Assembly: GCA_947627115.1 (NCBI GenBank)
Contig: CANQUQ010000001.1
Location: forward strand, 272,039-336,038
DNA: 64,000 bases
Direction of reading: 5' to 3'
Origin: an uncultured Acetatifactor sp.
GTDB taxonomy: Bacteria; Bacillota; Clostridia; Lachnospirales; Lachnospiraceae
The notes below the pieces were generated by a model. The model searched no databases, had not been told where the DNA came from, and saw nothing but the letters and a program-made list of their open reading frames with translations. Shown piece by piece: positions 8,781 to 20,304 of this stretch (within the stretch, counting starts at the first letter, position 1; each line of letters begins with the position of its first letter). A program made the position numbers and the translations under genes.

Positions 8781-8960
8781 ATGGGTAAACATTTTTTTGA
8801 TTATGAAGATGGCGATTTTGCTTATTTAATTTCTAATAATATGGCAATAGATTCCGACGGAAATTTATTGATGCGAACGGGAAAAAATATAGCAATGGAT
8901 ATGGATTCTGGAGAGTTGCACATTATGTCCGACTGGCCTAACGATGAAAATGATGACTAA
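8781..8960 (+). CDS. Small acidic protein, unknown function
   Basis: A 59-aa open frame beginning MGKHFFDYEDGDFAY and ending with an Asp/Asn-rich tail (WPNDENDD). It has an excellent AGAAAGGAG ribosome site, lies 23 bases after the zinc-ribbon gene, and is the last gene of the operon. The high Asp/Glu content and lack of basic residues are notable. Not recognised with confidence. Confidence 0.65.
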   Translation: MGKHFFDYEDGDFAYLISNNMAIDSDGNLLMRTGKNIAMDMDSGELHIMSDWPNDENDD

Positions 8961-9006
8961 AGAACGGCGGCAGAGAGGCTTTCAATCTTCCTGCCGTCGC
9001 TATCAT

Positions 9007-9384
9007 TTAAATGTAAATTATATCATTATTTACAATTTCTGTTGCTTGCTCACGAATGTTGTTCATTCGACCGACCCACACCATTTGGTTTTTCGCTTTG
9101 AGCTCTTCTGTTACACCCTCACGCTCCGTCACCTGTTTTGCCAGCCGAGAGAACAGTTCCTCCGCCTGCCGGTCAATGGCTGCAAGGTAACTGTTCAGAT
9201 TGAAGGTAGTCAGCAAATTGGTATAAAGCAACCGCATATGCTATCGGATATACCGCAAATACCACTGTCCCCAAATGTTGATTGGCTGTTCTTCCTTGGC
9301 TGGTATGGTCTGGCAAGGGAGCAGATAATTGTCCTACCGTTCATATTTTCCGCCCATTTGCTCGACTAAGCTCTGTTCTATCAT
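9007..9384 (-). pseudogene. TnpV (transposon-encoded protein) with two in-frame TAG codons
   Basis: The frame from ATG at 9384 (AGGAGG site upstream) to 9007 reads as a full-length ~125-codon TnpV: MIEQSLVEQMGGKYER, TAG, DNYLLPCQT to WYLRYIR, TAG, then VTEELKAKNQMVWVGRMNN. TnpV is a small protein of unknown role carried by Tn4451-type mobilisable transposons. Both stops lie in one frame with no shift and fit single-base changes of Gln and Lys/Glu codons. This marks the right side of the decayed element around the cargo operon. Confidence 0.75.
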
Positions 9385-9477
9385 TGTACCTCCTCGTACT
9401 TTACGTGAATCTTTTGATTGGTGCATTGACGACTTTAGATTCTTGCCTGACAAATGTGCAATTTGAATTTGAACATA

Positions 9478-9524
9478 AAAAAAGGCGGCACAGAAAGCAT
9501 CTCTGCTCTCTGTGTCGCCTTTTG
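9478..9524. terminator. Bidirectional terminator hairpin
   Basis: AAAAAAGGCGGCACAGA on the left pairs with TCTGTGTCGCCTTTT on the right (one G-T pair), giving a U-tract whichever strand is transcribed. It separates the element remnant from tcdA. Confidence 0.75.
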
Positions 9525-9649
9525 CTTTTGCTAACGCCTATGCGGTTTTATTTATATGATGTTCAATTTACTTTCTTATGCATTGGTAGGAAAAGCCGGG
9601 CCTTTCTTACTGTTTTTATGCTCCTTGCACCGAAGGTCTATTTTCACAC

Positions 9650-9763
9650 CTAAACGCCTTCATCATAGGTGTCCAGGAAATGGTGCTTCACACCGTCCTT
9701 TATCAGCTCATACTTATTGACGGCCTTGGTAAACTTTCGCCAGATCGGCTTTCTGAGCTTCTT
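9650..9763 (-). pseudogene. Possible TtcA-like gene remnant with internal deletion
   Basis: In a frame overlapping the 3' end of tcdA, the sequence reads LRKPIWRKFTKAVNKYELI, which resembles the N-terminus of TtcA-like PP-loop tRNA-thiolation proteins just before their SGGKDS motif. It then jumps to VKHHFLDTYDEGV and a stop, which could be the protein's natural C-terminal end. The whole PP-loop core (~200 codons) is missing. No start codon remains in this frame. The match is from memory of family sequences, so it is tentative. Confidence 0.45.
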
Positions 9764-10430
9764 TTGTCAGATCCCGGATGACCTCGCCTGCAATGATCAG
9801 TCCCACAACCGGCGGCACAAAGGCAGTAGAGCCGGGAATCTCATGAGTCTGGGGCTTCTCCCGCGAATATACCACCTTCAAGTGCGAGACCCCGCGTTTT
9901 TTTAATTCCCGGCGCATGACCCTGGCCAGCGGACAAACCGACGTGCTGTAAATGTCCGCCACCTGAAATCCCGACGGGTCCAGCTTATTTCCGGCACCCA
10001 TGCTGCTGATGACGGGAACGCCGGCTGCCTGAGAAGACATGACCAGCTCGATCTTGGCCGTGACGGTATCCACGGCGTCCACCACATAGGAATAGACCGA
10101 AAAATCAAACTTATCTTTTGTTTCCGGCAGAAAAAAACACTTATGAACATTTACGACCGCATCGGGATTGATCTCCAGAATCCGCTCCCGCATCACGTCT
10201 ACCTTATATTTTCCTACCGTATTTCTTGTTGCGATCAGCTGCCTGTTCAAATTGGTGAGGCACACCCTGTCATGATCCACGATATCAATGGTACCCACAC
10301 CGCTCCGGACCAGGGCCTCCACGACATAGCCTCCCACGCCCCCTATGCCGAATACGGCAACTCTGGATCGGGCAAGGCGCTCCATGGCTTCCCTTCCCAG
10401 GAGCAGCTCCGTTCTCGAAAACTGGTTCAA
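9714..10430 (-). CDS. tcdA: tRNA threonylcarbamoyladenosine dehydratase (TcdA/CsdL)
   Basis: E1-like (ThiF/MoeB) enzyme that uses ATP to cyclise the t6A modification at tRNA position 37 to ct6A. Seen: NQFSRTELLLG at the N-terminus, the nucleotide-binding GIGGVGG near residues 29-35, the DHDRVCLTNLNRQ motif, and SSMGAGNKLDPSGF, all typical of TcdA. I chose TTG at 10430 because AGAGGAAA lies just before it and the product then begins as family members do; the ATG at 10463 would sit almost against a terminator hairpin. The last ~15 residues (KEAQKADLAKVYQGRQ) may be a frameshifted extension into the adjacent remnant. Confidence 0.9.
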   Translation of the reverse strand: MNQFSRTELLLGREAMERLARSRVAVFGIGGVGGYVVEALVRSGVGTIDIVDHDRVCLTNLNRQLIATRNTVGKYKVDVMRERILEINPDAVVNVHKCFFLPETKDKFDFSVYSYVVDAVDTVTAKIELVMSSQAAGVPVISSMGAGNKLDPSGFQVADIYSTSVCPLARVMRRELKKRGVSHLKVVYSREKPQTHEIPGSTAFVPPVVGLIIAGEVIRDLTKEAQKADLAKVYQGRQ

Positions 10431-10468
10431 TATTTTCCTCTTTCCTGCTGCCCGCCGCAGCACCGAAT

Positions 10469-10497
10469 AAAAGCTGCCTGTGCCACAGGCAGCTTTT
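10469..10497. terminator. Perfect bidirectional terminator
   Basis: AAAAGCTGCCTG pairs with CAGGCAGCTTTT across a short TGCCA loop, giving T-runs in both directions. It lies between the chemoreceptor-like gene and tcdA, so the two are probably not one transcript. Confidence 0.8.
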
Positions 10498-10536
10498 GCT
10501 GAGCATTTTTGTTTCCGCTGTCAGTAATACCTCCGC

Positions 10537-11370
10537 CTACCGACGGTTGATATCCTCTTCCAGCTGTCCGGCAAGCCCTATGGTCTCGCTCAGGACCTCC
10601 TGGATGGAACCGATATTGCCTCTGTACTCCTTTGCGAAACGGCCGGCATCCTTGATGGAGGAGATGATCACGTCCATATGCTCCATGATGGTATTCAGCG
10701 TATCCTTGATCTCGGTGGCGGATTTACCGCTGTCGTTGGACAGCTTGCCCATCTCCGTGGCAACGACCGCGAAGCCGCGTCCGTACTCGCCGCTGCGAGC
10801 CGCTTCTATGGATGCGTTCAGAGCCAGGATGTTGGAGCGGGACGCGTTCCCGTTGATCTTGCTCACTATTTCCACCGCGTTCTGCACATCATTTCCCACA
10901 TTCACACTGATCTCATCCATGTCGGCCAGCAGTTTGAACAAATTCTCTATTCCGCCCAGCAAATCCTCCAGAGAGTTCTGGATATTGTTCACCGACTCCT
11001 GAAATTTTGCGGTGATCGCTGCCATCTGCTCCTTCACATCCACGGAATATGTGCATATGATACAGCCTACTACAGTCCTTCCATCCATAACGGGTACCAG
11101 CTCTCCTTCGAACGCTTCGCCCATGGCCTCCTTGGGAAGATAGTTATGTCTGGATCTGCCGGTGCTGATCACCTGGTCAAAGGCACCGCTGGGATCATGA
11201 AAAACGTCACCGACATTCAGCATCGGCTTCTGCCCATCCGGAATGGAATAGCCGCGCACTATGCCCTCTGCATCCATTACCGTGAGAAATACATCCTGCG
11301 AAAATAATTGTTTGATCACCGGCAGTGCATCAACCATTCTCTTTAATTGCTCATTGATCTGTCCGTCCAT
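10537..11370 (-). CDS. Soluble methyl-accepting-chemotaxis-like protein with PAS-like sensor
   Basis: A 277-aa cytoplasmic receptor-like protein. Residues ~1-115 form a PAS-like sensor ([16 protein letters not shown], later [12 protein letters not shown]). The rest is a short MCP signalling domain with the conserved hairpin tip ([19 protein letters not shown], then [13 protein letters not shown]). No transmembrane helix. The helical bundle is shorter than in membrane receptors. It probably passes a cytoplasmic signal to CheA/CheW, or controls another output. Start at 11370: MDGQINEQL has GGAGGGA nearby, unlike the ATG at 11406. No che genes are near. Confidence 0.85.
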   Translation of the reverse strand: MDGQINEQLKRMVDALPVIKQLFSQDVFLTVMDAEGIVRGYSIPDGQKPMLNVGDVFHDPSGAFDQVISTGRSRHNYLPKEAMGEAFEGELVPVMDGRTVVGCIICTYSVDVKEQMAAITAKFQESVNNIQNSLEDLLGGIENLFKLLADMDEISVNVGNDVQNAVEIVSKINGNASRSNILALNASIEAARSGEYGRGFAVVATEMGKLSNDSGKSATEIKDTLNTIMEHMDVIISSIKDAGRFAKEYRGNIGSIQEVLSETIGLAGQLEEDINRR

Positions 11371-11518
11371 ATCCGGTCCCTCCGTTCTACTGATTGTTTT
11401 TCCCATGCCCCGTTATCTGTGGCTCTGCGAACAGCCGCTCACAGGCCCCGAACTTAAAATATTGAAGATATTATAACACAGATTCTTCAATGAGTATATA
11501 TTTTTCAGAGACAATACT

Positions 11519-12913
11519 TTAAAATCCTATGGACTTTAAGAACAATATTACCAGCATGACAGGAGCGATGAACTTTATCATTACCGTGTACAGCTTTTTT
11601 CTGCCCATCCTGGTCCCTGTCTTCTCCACCTCGTCTATGACCGTTTTCGGCTTTACGATCCATCCGATCAGGATACAGGTGCCGATGGCCACCAGAGGCA
11701 TTAGGATATTATTGCTCGCATAATCCATAACATCCAGGACCTGCGCCGTGGCGCCGTTGGGCAGCTTCAGCTCAAAGTACAGCGCATTGTAGCCCAGGCA
11801 GACGATCAGGCCGGCCGCCAGCGCGATTGCCGTCTCCACTGCAGCCGCCTTTGTCCTCGACAGGTGGAACTCATCCATAAAGCTCGAAACCACTGCCTCC
11901 ATCACCGACACGGCGCTGGTGAGAGCGGCAAAGAGCACCATGGCAAAGAACAGGACGCCCACCACGTTTCCGATCCAACCCATGGAAAGGAACACCTTGG
12001 GCATGGTGACGAACATGAGACCCGGACCGGACGCCTGCATTCCCTCCGTTCCGGCAAAGGTAAACACCGCCGGGATTACCATGACACCTGCCAGAAAAGC
12101 GACGGCGGTATCAAAGAACTCGATCTGATTGATGGATTTTTTGATATCCGCGTCGTCATGCACGTAGGAGCCGTAGGCGATCATAATTCCCATGGCGACG
12201 CTCAGACTGAAGAAGAGCTGTCCCATGGCATCCAGAAGTATCGTCAGGAACCGGGGCAGCGTCATATCCTGAAGGCTGGGGATAACGTATATTCCGAGTC
12301 CCTGCAGACCGGTCCTGGTGACGCCGGCCTCATCCGTATGGCTGATGGTGAGGGAGAAGACGGCGATGATGACTACCAGAACAAGCAGGATCGGCATAAG
12401 GACCTTGGACGAAGATTCGATTCCTTTATTGACGCCCCGGAACACGACGAAGGCCACCGCGAACAAAAACACCAGCAGCATGACAATGGGCTCCGCCTGC
12501 GAGGTGATAAAGCCCGTAAAGTATCCGTCCTCCGCCGCCTGGGCACCGTTCCCCGTCAGATATACCAGAAGATATTTGATCACCCAGCCGCCGATGGCAC
12601 AGTAGTAGGGCAGGATGATTACCGGGACCAGACAGGCGATCACGCCCAGGCCCTTCCATTTACTGTGCAGCTTCCCATATGCCGTCAGGGGACTCTGCTT
12701 TGTCTTCCGCCCGATGGCCACCTCCGTGATCAACAGTGTAAAACCAAAGGTCAGCGCAAGAATAATGTAGACGATGAGGAACATGCCTCCCCCGTCCTTG
12801 GCTGCCAGGTAGGGAAATCTCCAGATATTTCCCAGGCCGACGGCGCTCCCCGCCGCCGCAAGCACAAAACCGATAGAACCTGTAAATGAATTCCTCTTTT
12901 TTTCCGTTTCCAT
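11519..12913 (-). CDS. Sodium-dependent symporter, NSS/SNF family
   Basis: A 464-aa integral membrane transporter of the neurotransmitter:sodium symporter family; bacterial members (TnaT, MhsT, LeuT) take up amino acids with Na+. The first helix holds the substrate and sodium-site signature (GSIGFVLAAAGSAVGLGNIW, then RFPYLAAKDGGG), and about eleven hydrophobic segments follow, as in the shorter bacterial members. Substrate cannot be read from sequence, though an amino acid is most likely. It appears monocistronic. Confidence 0.92.
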   Translation of the reverse strand: METEKKRNSFTGSIGFVLAAAGSAVGLGNIWRFPYLAAKDGGGMFLIVYIILALTFGFTLLITEVAIGRKTKQSPLTAYGKLHSKWKGLGVIACLVPVIILPYYCAIGGWVIKYLLVYLTGNGAQAAEDGYFTGFITSQAEPIVMLLVFLFAVAFVVFRGVNKGIESSSKVLMPILLVLVVIIAVFSLTISHTDEAGVTRTGLQGLGIYVIPSLQDMTLPRFLTILLDAMGQLFFSLSVAMGIMIAYGSYVHDDADIKKSINQIEFFDTAVAFLAGVMVIPAVFTFAGTEGMQASGPGLMFVTMPKVFLSMGWIGNVVGVLFFAMVLFAALTSAVSVMEAVVSSFMDEFHLSRTKAAAVETAIALAAGLIVCLGYNALYFELKLPNGATAQVLDVMDYASNNILMPLVAIGTCILIGWIVKPKTVIDEVEKTGTRMGRKKLYTVMIKFIAPVMLVILFLKSIGF

Positions 12914-13051
12914 AAATCCCCCTTCATATGTGCGTCATGCGTTATGTATCCTAATTATAATCAAACTTCCTTCATATTTCAACCGGACTTATCCCGACAA
13001 TTCTTTTACCGGAATTTTTTTAACTAATCCCCGCAAATTTTTTAAAGGTTA

Positions 13052-13079
13052 TTGTGATTTTTCTGATTTCTTATATAAT
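13052..13079 (+). promoter_or_regulatory. Sigma-A-type promoter of carB
   Basis: TTGTGA at 13052-13057, a 16-base spacer, TATAAT at 13074-13079, 35 bases before the carB ATG. No pyrimidine attenuator structure was noticed. Confidence 0.65.
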
Positions 13080-13114
13080 GGAATGAGAGAAAAAGACATC
13101 GGGAGGATATACGA

Positions 13115-16342
<3,228 letters not shown>

Positions 16343-16354
16343 TACAATAAGAAG

Positions 16355-16397
16355 GGGTGAAGGCCTCATCTTCCGGGTGAAGATGAGGCCTTCACCC
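16355..16397. terminator. Shared terminator for convergent carB and bceB
   Basis: A 19-bp perfect stem (16355-16373 with 16379-16397) and a CGGGT loop fill the 57-bp gap between the two converging genes. It would end transcripts from both sides. Confidence 0.85.
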
Positions 16398-16399
16398 TG

Positions 16400-18379
16400 T
16401 TATCTTCTCACGATCCTGTAATAAGTCCTGGCGGTCAGGCCGTAGATCAATACATACATGACCATGAACACCAGATAGCACACGATCGTACAGAGCAGGA
16501 AAAGCCTCGTGTTGACCATGTTCATCAGCTTCAGCACCAGCGTGATCAGCGGAAATGCCACGGCCACATGAATACCGGCCACCGCTAACGGCAGGAAAAA
16601 TACCGTCAGCACCTGGGAATGTATCGCACTGCGGACCTCCTTGGGCGTCATACCCACCTTCTGGAGGATCGCAAATCGTTCCCTGTCCTCATATCCTTCG
16701 GAGATCTGCTTGTAATAGATGATCAGCACGGTGGCCATGATGAACAGCAGGCCCAGACAGATGCCCAGGAAAAAGATTCCTCCATACAGGCTCATAAAGG
16801 AAGCCCTGCTGCCGATGCGCGTCTCAACATACCCGTTCAGCCCATAGGCTGATACGGCCTGTGCTATGCCGGCGTACAGCCGGTTCAGATGCTCGTCGTC
16901 CGCGGAAGTGTCAAGACCGTAGTAGGTGCTGATCAGATCGCTCTCTCCGGTCTGCTGCCCGGCAGCTTCCGCCAGCTCTTTAAAATCCTCCTCTCGTACC
17001 ACACAGCAATAGCTGTTCATGACATGATTCCCTATCCTTCCTTCGACCGGGAACCTTTCCAATCTCTCTGCGATCCGAAAGTCCGTGCCGAACAGACTCA
17101 CGGTATCCCTCGCGTATTTTTCGCGGCCGGAATAAAAGAGCATCTCCTTTTCCCCAAGAATACGGTCCTCCCCGGCGAAGGCATTGTAATCGGAGAGCGG
17201 AATGAACTCCAGCAGACGAAAGGCATTGGGATCCGATATATTCACCAGAGAGCTGTCCGTGACGAACTCTCCGTCCTGCCATGCCACGGTAAAGTTCATG
17301 TCGGAATATCGGATCCTGTCTGTCACAGACACGCCCGTTTCCGCGCAGAGCGCATCGATCTGTGAGAACAGCTCCTCGTTCCGGGAGGGCGTTTCCTTGG
17401 AATAGATCCCGAAATCATTGGGATATCTGGTGCGGATCAGGTCTTCCATTCCCACCATCATACAGGAGGTGGAGGACACCATGATCAGCACCATGGTGGA
17501 GAGAATACAGATATTGGCAAGTCCCACCGCATTTTGCTTCATGCGGTAGATCATACCGGACACGCTGATAAAATGCTTTGTCCTGTAATAGAAATTCCGA
17601 TTCATCCTAAGCAGCTTCAGAAGCGTGATGCTGCCTGCGGTAAACAGCAGGTAAGTGCCGACAATGACCAGGATCACCGCCACAAAAAAGTAGCTGACCG
17701 CCGCCACCGGATTGGTGATGGTCAGTGCCATATGATAGCCGGCTCCCATGGCCGCCGCGCCCGCCAGCGCCAGGAACCACTTGGCCTTCGGCTCCTTTTC
17801 TCCCACGTTCCCTCCCCGGAGCAGCTCGATGGGACGGGCCGTTCCCACCGTGAACACGGACTTTACATAGATGAGAAGGAAAAGAATGCCGAAAAGGATC
17901 CCTGTGTCGGCGAAGGTCCTTTTTGAGAGAAAGAATCCCAGCGTCGCTCCGTTTCCCATGGCCCTTGTGATCAGCAGGAACATGGCCTTGTCCAGCGCCA
18001 CTCCGAAGATCAGTCCCAGCCCCAGACTGACGGCGGTAAGGATCAGTGTTTCCAGGAAAAGTATCAGCGCAAGATGCTTTTTCTCCATTCCCAGTATATT
18101 AAAAAGTCCGAATTCCTTTTTCCTGCGCCTGATCAGGAAGCTGTTGGTATAGAACAGGAAGATACAGGCAAAAATTCCGATAATTTTGCTCCCCAGTTCC
18201 ATTACGTACATGACCGTGGCCGCCCCGGAGACAAATTCCAGGCCCGGATTCAGGGACAGCGATCTGACCAGATAGAACATGGTCACCGTGACGATGCAGG
18301 TAATGAGATAAGGCAGGTAGGTCCTGCTGTTCTTGCGGATATTGTTCAGGGCAAGCCGTGTATAAAAACCGATTCTCAT
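16400..18379 (-). CDS. BceB-type ABC transporter permease
   Basis: A 659-aa permease of the peptide-antibiotic resistance (BceB/VraG) type. It has an N-terminal helix cluster (ALNNIRKNSRTYLPYLITCI is the usual opening), FtsX-like segments, and a large outer domain of about 200 residues between helices 7 and 8 (from TRYPNDFGIYSKE to GYVETRIGS) that binds the peptide or its lipid target. Four helices follow. With BceA it frees cell-wall lipid intermediates from antimicrobial peptides and, through contact with the kinase BceS, acts as sensor. One base separates it from bceA, so they are co-translated. Confidence 0.9.
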   Translation of the reverse strand: MRIGFYTRLALNNIRKNSRTYLPYLITCIVTVTMFYLVRSLSLNPGLEFVSGAATVMYVMELGSKIIGIFACIFLFYTNSFLIRRRKKEFGLFNILGMEKKHLALILFLETLILTAVSLGLGLIFGVALDKAMFLLITRAMGNGATLGFFLSKRTFADTGILFGILFLLIYVKSVFTVGTARPIELLRGGNVGEKEPKAKWFLALAGAAAMGAGYHMALTITNPVAAVSYFFVAVILVIVGTYLLFTAGSITLLKLLRMNRNFYYRTKHFISVSGMIYRMKQNAVGLANICILSTMVLIMVSSTSCMMVGMEDLIRTRYPNDFGIYSKETPSRNEELFSQIDALCAETGVSVTDRIRYSDMNFTVAWQDGEFVTDSSLVNISDPNAFRLLEFIPLSDYNAFAGEDRILGEKEMLFYSGREKYARDTVSLFGTDFRIAERLERFPVEGRIGNHVMNSYCCVVREEDFKELAEAAGQQTGESDLISTYYGLDTSADDEHLNRLYAGIAQAVSAYGLNGYVETRIGSRASFMSLYGGIFFLGICLGLLFIMATVLIIYYKQISEGYEDRERFAILQKVGMTPKEVRSAIHSQVLTVFFLPLAVAGIHVAVAFPLITLVLKLMNMVNTRLFLLCTIVCYLVFMVMYVLIYGLTARTYYRIVRR

Positions 18380-18380
18380 A

Positions 18381-19148
18381 CTACGCCTCCCTTACACTCT
18401 GTGTGGCCAGCAGCGTCAGGGTATCGGATATTTTCTGATACATCTGCTCACTGGTACTCTCGCCCCGGTATATCTGATGGAACACCTCGCCGTCCTTGAT
18501 GAACAGCACCCGGCCGGCGTGACTGGCCGCTCTGGTGGAGTGAGTCACCATCAGGATCGTCTGGCCCTCCCTGTTGATCTCCCCGAACACCCGCAGGAGT
18601 CCCGTGGTAGACCTGGAGTCAAGGGCACCGGTGGGCTCATCGGCCAAGATCAGCCTGGGATTCGTGATCAGAGCTCTGGCCACAGCCGCACGCTGCTTCT
18701 GACCGCCGGACACCTCGTAGGGAAATTTTTCCAGTATATCCGTGATGCCCAGCTTGGATGCAATGGGGGTCAGGCGCGCCTTCATTTCCCTCACGCTCTT
18801 GCGGCCAAGCACCAGAGGAAGAAAAATGTTGTCTTTGATGCTGAAGGTATCCAACAGATTGAACTCCTGAAAGACGAAGCCCAGATGATCCCGGCGAAAG
18901 GCTGCGATCTCCCGCTCCTTCACCAGGCTCAGATCCTTGCCGTCCAACATCACCTTCCCTCCCGTCGGCCTGTCCAGCGCCGCCAGAATATTCAGCAGGG
19001 TCGTCTTGCCGGACCCGGACTCTCCCATGATCGCTACATACTCTCCCTGCTCTACCGAAAAAGAGACATTGGTCAGCGCCTGTACCTGGTTCCCGCCGAA
19101 CCGTGTGGTATATACTTTCTTCAGACATGAGACCTCCAATATCGCCAT
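18381..19148 (-). CDS. BceA-type ABC transporter ATP-binding protein
   Basis: A 255-aa ATPase of the MacB/BceA class that powers the adjacent permease. Walker A (GESGSGKTTLLN), signature (VSGGQKQRAAVARAL) and Walker B (LILADEPTGALD) are intact, with the H-loop in MVTHSTRAASHAGR. A C-terminal tail of ~35 residues extends past the ATPase domain. GAGGTCATA precedes the ATG. Its own regulated promoter region lies in the 138-base gap upstream. Confidence 0.94.
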   Translation of the reverse strand: MAILEVSCLKKVYTTRFGGNQVQALTNVSFSVEQGEYVAIMGESGSGKTTLLNILAALDRPTGGKVMLDGKDLSLVKEREIAAFRRDHLGFVFQEFNLLDTFSIKDNIFLPLVLGRKSVREMKARLTPIASKLGITDILEKFPYEVSGGQKQRAAVARALITNPRLILADEPTGALDSRSTTGLLRVFGEINREGQTILMVTHSTRAASHAGRVLFIKDGEVFHQIYRGESTSEQMYQKISDTLTLLATQSVREA

Positions 19149-19194
19149 ATTATGACCTCCTTAGTTTTCAGCGTTCCCGCGTAATGTTACCTGT

Positions 19195-19258
19195 AATATA
19201 ACAAAACGGCCGCTTGTCCGACATCGAATCATGTGACATTCCGGCCGTTTCATGTGAC
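19195..19258 (-). promoter_or_regulatory. bceAB promoter with direct-repeat BceR operator
   Basis: On the minus strand GTCACATGA occurs twice (19229-19237 and 19250-19258), 21 bases centre to centre, two helical turns, the usual spacing of OmpR-family activator half-sites. A -10-like TATATT lies at 19195-19200, with a poor -35 region (TGTCGG) as expected for an activated promoter. An imperfect inverted repeat (AAACGGCCG/CGGCCGTTT, 19205-19250) overlaps and may act as a terminator or fold in the kinase transcript. Confidence 0.6.
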
Positions 19259-19286
19259 GTTTTTGTAAGGTCCTTTGCGCCTGTCC

Positions 19287-20294
19287 TTATTCTATGGCAA
19301 GGGGGTCCTTTTTCAGATCCAGAAAGAATGTGGTGCCTTTTCCCGGCTGCGACTGTACGCTGATACCGATGCCCAGCTTTGCGGCGGTCTGTCTGCAGAG
19401 ATACAGTCCCAGGCCGGTGGCCTTCTTGTCCGTTCTGCCGTGACCGCCGGTGAACCCCTTCTCAAAAATGCGGGGCAGATCCTCCGGCGCAATCCCCATG
19501 CCCGTATCCGACACGGACAGTATCCTGTCCGCAGTGACCGACACGGTAACGGTCCCCCTTCTGGTGTATTTCACCGCATTGGACAGAAGCTGCTCCAGAA
19601 TGAACAGAAGCCATTTTTCGTCCGTCAGCACGCTCATCTGCACCGGCTCGTAGACCAGACGGATCCTGCATCTGACGAACTGGGACGCATACTTGCGGAT
19701 AGCCTGTTTGATGATCGTATCCAGATCGTATTCCTGAAATACAAAGTCGGTCTGGCTGCTGCCCAGCCTTATGTAGGAGAGCACCATTTCCACATACTGT
19801 TCGATCCTGAAAAGCTCAGCCAGAAGCTCCCTGTGCTCCTCGGTGTCCTCGCTCTGCAGATTCATGCGCATCACCGCGATGGGCGTTTTGATCTGGTGGA
19901 CCCAGGTAGTGTAATAATCGAGACTCTCCTGCCGCTCCTTCTGCCAGTCCGCGGCAAGCGCGGTATTGATCCTGCCGAGAGCGCATATCATCTCCTGGTA
20001 GTCCTTTTCCGGAACGGTCCGCGCTTCGGGAAGATGTTCATATTCCAGCCCGACATTGGGCAGGATCTGCCGCCGGCATCGGTGATCCCTGACAAAGACT
20101 GCAAATCTGATTCCCGCCGCGACCGTTACCGCAAGAACGCACAGCGCCGTTGCATAAAGATAGACCTCCGGTTCCACGGCATACAGCGCCAGTATCGTGG
20201 CGTAGATTGCAAAGAACAGTAAGAGCATCATTGCCGTTCCGCGGTACTGCCACAGAAAGCTCCCCGGCAGCCGATACCACTTTTCCTTTTCCAT
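19287..20294 (-). CDS. BceS-type intramembrane-sensing histidine kinase
   Basis: A 335-aa kinase with two N-terminal transmembrane helices and almost no outer loop, the layout of kinases that sense through a partner ABC transporter. The phosphorylation site is His in TTWVHQIKTPIAVMR, and the ATPase domain shows the N box (LEQLLSNAVKYT), DTGMGIAPEDLPRIFEKGF and GLGLYL. Start at 20294: GAGGAG stands six bases before this ATG but directly against the ATG at 20300. The response regulator's TGA overlaps this ribosome site, so translation is coupled. Confidence 0.92.
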   Translation of the reverse strand: MEKEKWYRLPGSFLWQYRGTAMMLLLFFAIYATILALYAVEPEVYLYATALCVLAVTVAAGIRFAVFVRDHRCRRQILPNVGLEYEHLPEARTVPEKDYQEMICALGRINTALAADWQKERQESLDYYTTWVHQIKTPIAVMRMNLQSEDTEEHRELLAELFRIEQYVEMVLSYIRLGSSQTDFVFQEYDLDTIIKQAIRKYASQFVRCRIRLVYEPVQMSVLTDEKWLLFILEQLLSNAVKYTRRGTVTVSVTADRILSVSDTGMGIAPEDLPRIFEKGFTGGHGRTDKKATGLGLYLCRQTAAKLGIGISVQSQPGKGTTFFLDLKKDPLAIE

Positions 20295-20304
20295 GGGCAT
20301 CTCC

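Noticed and set aside
11864..12889. 341-codon plus-strand open frame
   Set aside because: Antisense to the sodium symporter; its His/Gln/Asp-rich composition is typical of reading the complement of a membrane protein gene.
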